This document shows positions 60,001-64,000 of a stretch of 64,000 nucleotides of DNA, one piece after another. This stretch comes from Enoplolaimus lenunculus (taxonomy: Eukaryota > Nematoda > Enoplea > Enoplida > Thoracostomopsidae), in NCBI GenBank assembly GCA_030248215.1, contig JASANG010003752.1, forward strand, positions 372,001-436,000, read 5' to 3'. Within the stretch, counting starts at the first letter, position 1, and the number at the start of each line of letters is the position of its first letter. Both the position numbers and the translations under genes were made by a program. Under the pieces are notes generated by a model that was not told where the DNA came from, made no database searches, and saw nothing but the letters and a program-made list of their open reading frames with translations.

Positions 60001-60355
60001 ATGCCACGAACGTGCATCTGCGCCGTATTGCCTGCAGATGCCGGTACCGACATTAACGATCCACGGGTTAATTATGCATGTTGAATGGCGTTTAAATTTC
60101 AGTTTCAATCTGAACATACAGTTCACAGTAGAGCGATCAACAGAATTACCAAAATCTTACCGTATTTGAAACCCTTTCAACTCGTCGAAATTGTTCCGTG
60201 GTCCGCGTTTGATTTTTTCGTACGCAGAGTCTGCTTCGTATTGTCTTTCGCGACGTTGAAAGTCTTCGTCAATATTATCACTTGAATGACGTGAAAACCG
60301 GAGACTGCTTGTGCTGCTCTGCGAACTTGGTTTCGCCATAAATGAACTGTCGTTG
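36097..60355 (-). CDS. Shroom: Shroom family actin-binding protein, 3' part (six exons seen)
   Basis: Shroom proteins recruit Rho kinase to apical actin and drive apical constriction. Exons 5' to 3': 60,355-60,161; 41,385-40,661; 39,759-39,207; 38,390-38,189; 37,143-36,760; 36,342-36,097. All have GT...AG and matching phases, giving about 768 aa of C-terminal sequence. The last two exons encode the ASD2 coiled coil: VEEAIDTIMQRLHSYEQQ, IRRHVEEAGRIVCLQLRL, AVISFLSERLGKDEMIAYCD and the hallmark DKIRLGEERIKALR just before the stop, matching vertebrate DKIHLGEEQLKCL. Exons 2-4 are Ser/Asn-rich and disordered, as in the family's middle. The N-terminal PDZ domain and the start lie outside the window. 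The 60-kb exon is joined by phase and coding look only, not by homology. The acceptor of the 38.4-kb exon (ATTAAAG) is weak. Confidence 0.85.
37204..37390. repeat. GCGTAGCCATGATTT dispersed repeat in a Shroom intron
   Basis: CAGTGGCGTAGCCATGATTT opens a G/C-mixed block related to the families at 20,990 and 34,233. A partly similar stretch, GGACGGTACAATCTT, is matched at about 42,370. Right end uncertain. Confidence 0.4.
38411..38632. repeat. GTGCAAGTTTTTGCTGC-end MITE, copy 2
   Basis: The ends are ACATGTGCAAGTTTCTGCAG and CTTGCAGCAAAAACTAGCAC followed by GTGTGAATGGGGC. The interior repeats GCAGCTACAAGTT-like words. It ends about 20 bp from the acceptor of Shroom exon 38,189-38,390, so the intron's 3' region is largely transposon sequence. 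Confidence 0.65.
39080..39135. repeat. TTAGGC-MITE remnant next to a Shroom exon
   Basis: CGCCTAAGCTTGAACCTAAG and TTTAAGCTCTTGTGGGAAAC resemble the interior of family A. No ends remain. Confidence 0.35.
41821..41925 (-). repeat. CCCGTAGC-end foldback MITE, copy 8 (truncated)
   Basis: It starts CGCCCGTAGCCAGCTCACCG and continues GGGGGGGCTTAAAAATTTC. The other half is absent. Confidence 0.6.
42746..43174 (-). repeat. Mariner-like MITE, copy 3
   Basis: ATGTAGTGACCCGAATAAG and CTTGTTCGGGTCACTACAG form the inverted ends, with TA on both sides. It is in the opposite orientation to the copies at 21.6 and 58.7 kb and has no coding capacity. Confidence 0.82.
43506..43730. other. G/C-richer island with a hairpin, not assigned
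   Basis: About 200 bp stands out from its AT-rich surroundings. It holds a possible stem (GTTAG..GGACGG paired with CCGTCTAAC). Minus-strand frames are open for 44-71 codons but show no family I recognise. It could be a diverged exon or a repeat fragment. Confidence 0.25.
45020..45170. repeat. TTAGGC-MITE, family A, decayed copy
   Basis: GCTGCAATCGAATAAGCTTA near the left and AATACGCTTAACTACTGTTC near the right are family A interior words. The terminal repeats are lost. Confidence 0.45.
45182..45854. repeat. GTGCAAGTTTTTGCTGC-end element, long copy
   Basis: The ends AGGCCCTATTCACATG and TTTTGCTGCAGCAACTTGCA followed by CGTGTGAATAGGACT are about 670 bp apart. The interior contains a 34-bp perfect tandem pair at 45,585-45,653 (GAGTTAATTCATATGTATGA unit). 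Confidence 0.6.
46129..46351. repeat. TTAGGC-bearing MITE, family A, copy 9
   Basis: It starts GGCCCATGTATAGAACAGGG and ends TGTTCTGGCCTGTTCTATAC, with the last bases lost. It has two hexamer blocks with up to three perfect TTAGGC units. No duplication is visible. Confidence 0.75.
48057..48150. repeat. Tandem duplication of about 47 bp
   Basis: Two units share CGTCG/CGCGCAA, CCCCC(C/G)..CG, ATAATCGTAAGCTAAG versus ATGACCGTAAGCTTAG, and a T/C-rich tail. Non-coding. Confidence 0.45.
48681..48860. repeat. TTAGGC-bearing MITE, family A, copy 10
   Basis: It starts GGCCAATGTCTAGAATAGGG and ends CCTGGCCTTTACATGGGCC. Flanks AAATATTT and AAATAATT match at 7 of 8. The hexamers are mostly mutated. Confidence 0.75.
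49386..49616. repeat. Tandem duplication of about 112 bp
   Basis: Two units share GGGATATGTCCAGAGC, AGTCCTTCGCCTAAAAA, GCAAATGATTTA and ATAGCAAATGCAGGT with about 10% divergence. Confidence 0.7.
49763..49902. repeat. 35-bp tandem repeat x 4
   Basis: Four identical units of CACTGTCTATAATACGATTG plus GCTCAAACAATTCCT. It starts right after a GGATCCGC motif of the GTGGCGGATCC family. Perfect identity points to very recent expansion (or an assembly artefact). Confidence 0.85.
50209..50392. repeat. GTGGCGGATCC-end foldback MITE
   Basis: AATGGCGGATCCATGGGGG at the left pairs with CTCCTGGATCCGCCACTGTT at the right. The interior has a C11-type run and GGCCACCCCGGCCGTGGCTC. A related element lies in the Shroom 3' UTR. 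Confidence 0.65.
50993..51041. repeat. CT-rich microsatellite
   Basis: A pure pyrimidine run of CTCT and TTTC units, about 48 nt long. Confidence 0.8.
52425..52578 (+). repeat. CCCGTAGC-end foldback MITE, copy 9 (best preserved)
   Basis: From AACGGGCCGGGGTGGTCTCA through CCTGGAAATATTTTGGC and TTTCAACCTTGCTTGCAAG to GGTGAGCTGGCTACGGGACT. It serves as the reference for the family in this window. Confidence 0.7.
53047..53115 (+). ncRNA. tRNA-like sequence, second copy
   Basis: CAAGCTCCAATAGCTGAGTG is identical to the start of the copy at 7209. Its B-box region (CTAATCGAATCT) is more decayed. A dispersed tRNA-derived element is the likeliest reading. Confidence 0.45.
53690..53765. repeat. TTAGGC-MITE remnant
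   Basis: TAGGCTTAGGATTAGGCTTA inside diverged sequence, with no terminal repeats. Confidence 0.35.
56011..56202. repeat. TTAGGC-bearing MITE, family B, copy 5 (8-bp duplication)
   Basis: It starts GGCCAATGTTACTTTAAAGG and ends GCCCCTTAAAGTATCATGGG plus CC. ATTAATTT is perfectly duplicated at both sides. The interior carries two hexamer arrays. This and the copy at 59.6 kb are the best family B examples. Confidence 0.88.
56650..58546. repeat. Satellite of 26 monomers with higher-order structure
   Basis: Monomers of about 72-75 bp, each with CCAGTTAG(T/C)(A/G)ATAGG and TTTTCAAATGAACT. Three types can be told apart: A (CTACTTTCACC, AAAAATCAAGG), B (CTATTATTACC, AAAAAAATCAAAG) and C (CTACTATTACC, TTAGCGATAGG, CTTAAAATCAAGG). 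From about 57.06 kb the order A-A-B-C recurs with a period of about 290 bp, five times; the left edge is less regular. It lies inside the apparent Shroom intron. Confidence 0.93.
58709..59140 (+). repeat. Mariner-like MITE, copy 4 (best ends)
   Basis: 432 bp. CTGTAGTGACCCGAATAA and TTATTCGGGTCACTACAG are inverted ends of about 25 bp lying between TA dinucleotides. The interior is non-coding. It belongs to the Tc1/mariner-type MITEs by its TA target. Confidence 0.87.
59632..59798. repeat. TTAGGC-bearing MITE, family B, copy 6 (8-bp duplication)
   Basis: It starts GGCCAATGTTACTTTAAGCG and ends GCCCCTTAAAGTAACATGGG plus CC. GCACGTTC is perfectly duplicated at both ends. It has a shorter hexamer core than its relatives. 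Confidence 0.88.
60161..60355 (-). CDS. Exon of 195 bp, probably Shroom
   Basis: A clear acceptor (TATAATTTCAG) and donor (CGGTAAGATT) frame 65 codons' worth of sequence with symmetric phase 2. The peptide is Ser-rich then charged (SSTSSLRFSRHSSDNIDEDF, then YEKIKRGPRNNFDELKGF). It has no motif I can assign. Its end phase fits the next Shroom exon at 41.4 kb exactly, so I attach it to that gene; it could belong to another minus-strand gene. Confidence 0.6.
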
Positions 60356-61864
60356 CTGAAATTATACAAAATGTAATTGTGAAATTGAATTTAAGTTTGC
60401 ATTTTAAAACTTGTGAATATCATGTGTGACGCTCACCAATGTTAAAAAATTTTCTAAACACTACATGGTTGCAACCAGCGATGTGGACGTGCGCAGCAAA
60501 ATACTAGGCGGGTTGTGGTCCGACCGCGAAACGCGGACCTGACCGCATAACGTCGGAGCGCACCGCTTGCAGTCTGGCCCGAACCGGAACAATTGCCAAT
60601 TAACTTTTTTGCTGCGTAATTTTAAGATTGGTGAGAAGCAATATTGGTTCAAATTTCGCTAGCATGGGCGTTTTCACAAGGTGTAATTCATCCATACATC
60701 GCAACCTGAAATTTTGTTTTGAAACTACAACTTGTAGAGAACCCCGATGTGTGGCTTTCGTGGCGGTCAACGTTAGGCAAGACACGGCTGTGTTCTAGCG
60801 TAAAGATGGTAAAATAATTGCAAGGTTCGCCGCAAATTAAACCTTTTATTTGAAGCGGCTACTATGGTTTTGGCAAGTTATTTCTATTTACTGTTTGTAA
60901 TCACACGTCTCCGACATTTGTGCATTTTGTTAGATTGGCTCTATACTTATTGGTGACATTAATGTCATCCTTCGCCGGCCGTCTCCGGGCATCACCGTGC
61001 GGTGTCGTACGCGAATTAGCATTTGGCTCTCTACGGCAAGTCGCATATGATGCCGTACGGCGACGGACAGGTGACGCACGTGGCCACACCACAACTATTA
61101 CACCGCCCTCACTAGTAAGAATTTCATCGATACGACCCCCAAACCAAATCCTGACTACGAACATACGAACTGGTCACTTGCTTTATTCTATCATAAAAGC
61201 CCCCTCTCTCCCATCACATCTAATGATTCGAATAATAAATAATGCTTAAGGCTTTTAGAGTCAGGCTTAAGAAAATAATACCACAGTTTAATGCGTGAAG
61301 GCGTTTGAATTCTATCAAATTAACACTATAATGTGAGTGCGGCCATCTGACCAAACTACACGCGCACTGTTAAAAACATACCAAAAATACCACATTACAG
61401 CCATTATTTGAACCCAAAATCAATTCTGATTCGTTGCGTTCAGTTTAAACGTAAACAAATATTTGTTCGTCGATAGAAAATAAATGGTAAAATAATAAAT
61501 AAACAGTCAACAGGATTTAAATAGCAACACTGTTCAAAAATAGAAAATTGATTTGAAAACGAACAAAAAGTTTGGATATTACGCTTAACCGTTATTTGAA
61601 TCACGCTAAGTTCGATAAATCAGCGGCTCAAATAACCGTGCACCAATTTGGTGATATTTATAATGGCAAAAATGCTAAAATAATCTATACCTGATTAAGC
61701 ACATTAAGCTTCTGCTTTCACCTGGTCGAAAGGCGGTGTCAATTTTTGAAAAATATAACTGCAACTATAAAACCCAAATATTTGAATCCTAGACTGTTTA
61801 GTATACACAGCCGTCGATACATTGGTTGGGTTTCTGAAATCTTACCTTAGGCATTTACTTAAGC

Positions 61865-62065
61865 GGCCACTGTAAAGAACAGGGACGGAGCAGTATTATA
61901 AGCATATTCCTAAGTCTAAGCCTAAGCTTAAGCCTAAGCGTAAGAATGAACATATTCCGATGTCTAAGCCTACGAATAAGCCACGCAAAAAATTAGTCTA
62001 AAGCTTAAGCTTACACTTTTGTAGTCCCACAGAAAATCGTTCTGCCCCTGATCTTTATATGGGCC
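61865..62065. repeat. TTAGGC-bearing MITE, family A, copy 11
   Basis: It starts GGCCACTGTAAAGAACAGGG and ends CCCTGATCTTTATATGGGCC. Flanks ACTTAAGC and ACTAAGCT are a probable eroded duplication. Two hexamer blocks are split by CGTAAGAATGAACATATTC. Confidence 0.75.
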
Positions 62066-63268
62066 ACTAAGCTATACTTTAAACCAATTATTTAATTCAT
62101 CGACTTAATAAAGGCCTCATGTAGGCCATTGTCATAATAAAACTGAGATATTTTTGCTTTATATTACGGAGGTACCATGAGTGTATGATCTTAATTAAGC
62201 CAAGGCTAATATACCTAAACTGTTACTCTGTAATATATCAAATTTAGTCAAAAAAGTATTAACTTAACTTAAGTACGCTTTTAAAAACGAAAATAGTTAA
62301 GTAATTACTTAGCACTTAAGTAGGGTATCAGAAACGCAGGCAATATCAGTTTACAAAGAATTTTATCTATTAACACCTTGGTCACAGTTTGGCAATATTT
62401 TGCCACCAGGCGGAGTTACAGAGGTCAAACCTTTTTTAATAATTTTCATTCCGAAGTTTCAGGAGCTTTTTCAGTTGGCAACACAAAAACGATTTTGAAA
62501 TTTTTATTAAACGCATTTGTTTTCAAAAATTATCGCTGTGATAATGCGGCTTTGTACAAAAATTAATTATATTAATTATGTAAGCCGTTGGAACTTTTCG
62601 TGGTGTTTCTACACAAATAAAACGTCCAAAGTTGTATAACCAGAGGCAGAAATGCTTTGAGTACGATTGGGGCAATTTTGTTTCATTGACATTTAGGGCC
62701 AGAGTTTAAACTACAATTTATCACACAACATTGGCATTTATCTAAACCACTTTCACCGCACAATTCTATCCGATATTTACAAGAGTGACTCTCTGGTTAA
62801 TTTTAATTTATAGTAAATCAAAATTGTTCAAACCCAGAATAAAACTCAAATTTGAGAATAAGAGTTTTTTCTGGGTTGTGACTCCGTGTTTAATTGAAAT
62901 TTATGAAAATTTTGGCACAGTAAAAACAGTTCACAGAAACTGAAGACTCGATCATTGAAAATTAAAATCGTATTTGAAATGTGAATAACTTTGAAACTTT
63001 GAAATTTAAAAATAACTTTGTAAAATTAGTCTCAACCATTAATTGGCAATAACTGCGAAAATGTTCAAAGGCGAAACGAAACAATATCGCGTTCAGTCGG
63101 TGTTCATTGTTGTTTCAAACAAAATTATGTATTGTCTTCAAGGTTGGACATATTCAATTGTTATATTCTATTCGAGCATCTAATGCTAATTAACTATATT
63201 TAACATGAGTAAATAATTTTCGTTCTCGTCTTATTTAAATATACGTCGAGACAACATCGTTGGTTTTA

Positions 63269-63639
63269 CACTTGCAAAAAATGGTGAGTCAAATTGACTC
63301 TCCCCGAAATAGGCTTCTCCGGACTACACAAACTGAGTCAAAATTGACTCTTAGCGAAATAGGCTTCGCAGAACTACACAAACTGAGTCAAAATTGACTC
63401 TCAGCGAAATAGGCTTCGCCGAACTACACAAACTGAGTCAAAATTGACTCTCCCCGAAATAGGCTTCTCCGGCCTACACAAATTGAGTCAAATTCAACTC
63501 CGCCTGAGTCAAATTTGACTCACTGAGCGACTCACTGAGTCGAATTTGACACTGGCGGAGCCGAATTTTGACTCAGTTTGTGTAGTCCGGAAGAGCCAAT
63601 TTCGGAGAGAGTCAATTTGACTCACCATTTTTTGCAGTG
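63269..63639. repeat. Palindromic MITE with internal 50-bp x 4 amplification
   Basis: CACTTGCAAAAAATGGTGAG and CTCACCATTTTTTGCAGTG are inverted ends between TA dinucleotides, related to 4849-5060. In the left arm a 50-bp unit (GACTCTCCCCGAAATAGGCT, then TCTCCGGACTACACAAACTG, then AGTCAAAATT) is repeated four times at 63,296-63,495, while the right arm has a single unit. Confidence 0.82.
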
Positions 63640-64000
63640 TAAGTTTAGTTTGTATGAACGGATACTATTGAAAATATATCCAATTTTGGTATTCGAAAAA
63701 ATTTTAAGATATTAAAAATGTCAATCAAAGTATTAAAAATATTTTTGTTTCGTGTTGTCTTAAAATAACTTATCTCATTTCCGAGAAGATGCAGGGGTTT
63801 TACATGGTTCACAAGCAGGGTCTAAATATTTAGGGGAGCTAAAAGTTTTCGATGAGGGCTGAGCCGTCACATACATCATAGGCCCGATTCGGGTGCGGGC
63901 CTTTTTGCATAAAATGAATGTTTGTCGTCGAGTTGAAACACTCACTACGATCATTTGACGAACAAAACGAAATATTCCGACCATTTTGTGTTTAAACTCT

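Larger units (their letters stand above)
41386..60160 (-). other. Apparent 18.8-kb Shroom intron
   Basis: I found no convincing exon between 41,385 and 60,161. The phases of the flanking exons match directly (CG|T gives Arg). It contains MITEs of five families, a tRNA-like repeat, several tandem repeats and the large satellite at 56.65-58.55 kb. Long stretches at 43.8-45.0, 46.4-48.0 and 55.1-56.0 kb are AT-rich with nothing recognisable. A small exon with symmetric phase could still be hidden. Confidence 0.55.
60356..64000. other. Gene-free right end of the window
   Basis: No exon recognised. About 60,960-61,080 has G/C-rich words (GCCGTACGGCGACGGACAGG) related to 59,826-59,870 (GCCGTACGACGACGGACGGC), a decayed dispersed repeat. 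One family A MITE and one palindromic MITE are listed separately. A possible CCCGTAGC-family fragment lies at about 63,790-63,900. If the Shroom model is right, this is Shroom intron. Confidence 0.5.

Noticed and set aside
60920-61249. 109-codon plus-strand frame with a signal-peptide-like start
   Set aside because: The Arg-rich middle is a decayed G/C-rich dispersed repeat also present at 59.83 kb. No homology or splice sites support a gene.
8564-62065. Chromosome end or telomere
   Set aside because: The TTAGGC repeats are short, internal to transposons with target duplications, in both orientations, and separated by genes.

Overview
The window is animal nuclear DNA: AT-rich, with spliced genes, GT...AG introns and many short transposon relics. 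Only three host genes are visible in 64 kb, so the genome is probably large and repeat-rich. A type-B muscarinic receptor, a Shroom protein and a Ty3/gypsy element with a CsRn1/Kabuki-style Gag zinc motif suggest a protostome. The many TTAGGC-type repeats are the sequence used at nematode telomeres, but here they sit inside transposons and do not identify the host. I cannot name the species.

Layout. 1-12 kb is gene-free and full of small inverted-repeat elements. 12,078-17,539 is a recently inserted Ty3/gypsy LTR retrotransposon on the minus strand, with 364-bp LTRs and a 4-bp target duplication. 17.5-22 kb is again repeat-filled. 22,136-27,423 (+) is a two-exon muscarinic acetylcholine receptor of the protostome B type, 1381 aa, with a third cytoplasmic loop of about 1060 aa. 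28,026-32,679 (-) is a complete six-exon gene for a 208-aa stand-alone Werner-type 3'-5' exonuclease with all five DEDDy residues. I rebuilt it from exons that agree in phase at every junction; the three shortest lie outside any long open frame. The receptor and exonuclease genes converge, and their best poly(A) signals lie about 50 bp apart. 36,097-60,355 (-) is the 3' part of a Shroom gene: five exons between 36.1 and 41.4 kb ending in the ASD2 domain, plus a phase-compatible exon at 60.2 kb across an apparent 18.8-kb intron. The gene runs out of the window at its 5' end.

The most distinctive feature is the repeat landscape. About 20 copies of two related non-autonomous DNA transposon families have ends beginning GGCC(C/A)ATGT, mostly 8-bp target duplications, and an interior of TTAGGC-like hexamers. 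Other families are a TA-flanked mariner-like MITE of about 430 bp, a foldback MITE with CCCGTAGC ends, hairpin elements with CACTGCAAAAAAT ends, and elements with ends near GTGCAAGTTTTTGCTGC. There is also a 1.9-kb satellite of 26 monomers with four-monomer higher-order structure inside the Shroom intron, and a 297-bp near-perfect palindrome starting 13 nt after the receptor exon-1 splice donor.

The three genes have no obvious shared pathway: neuronal or muscle acetylcholine signalling, DNA end processing, and actomyosin-driven cell shape. I see no operon-like arrangement.
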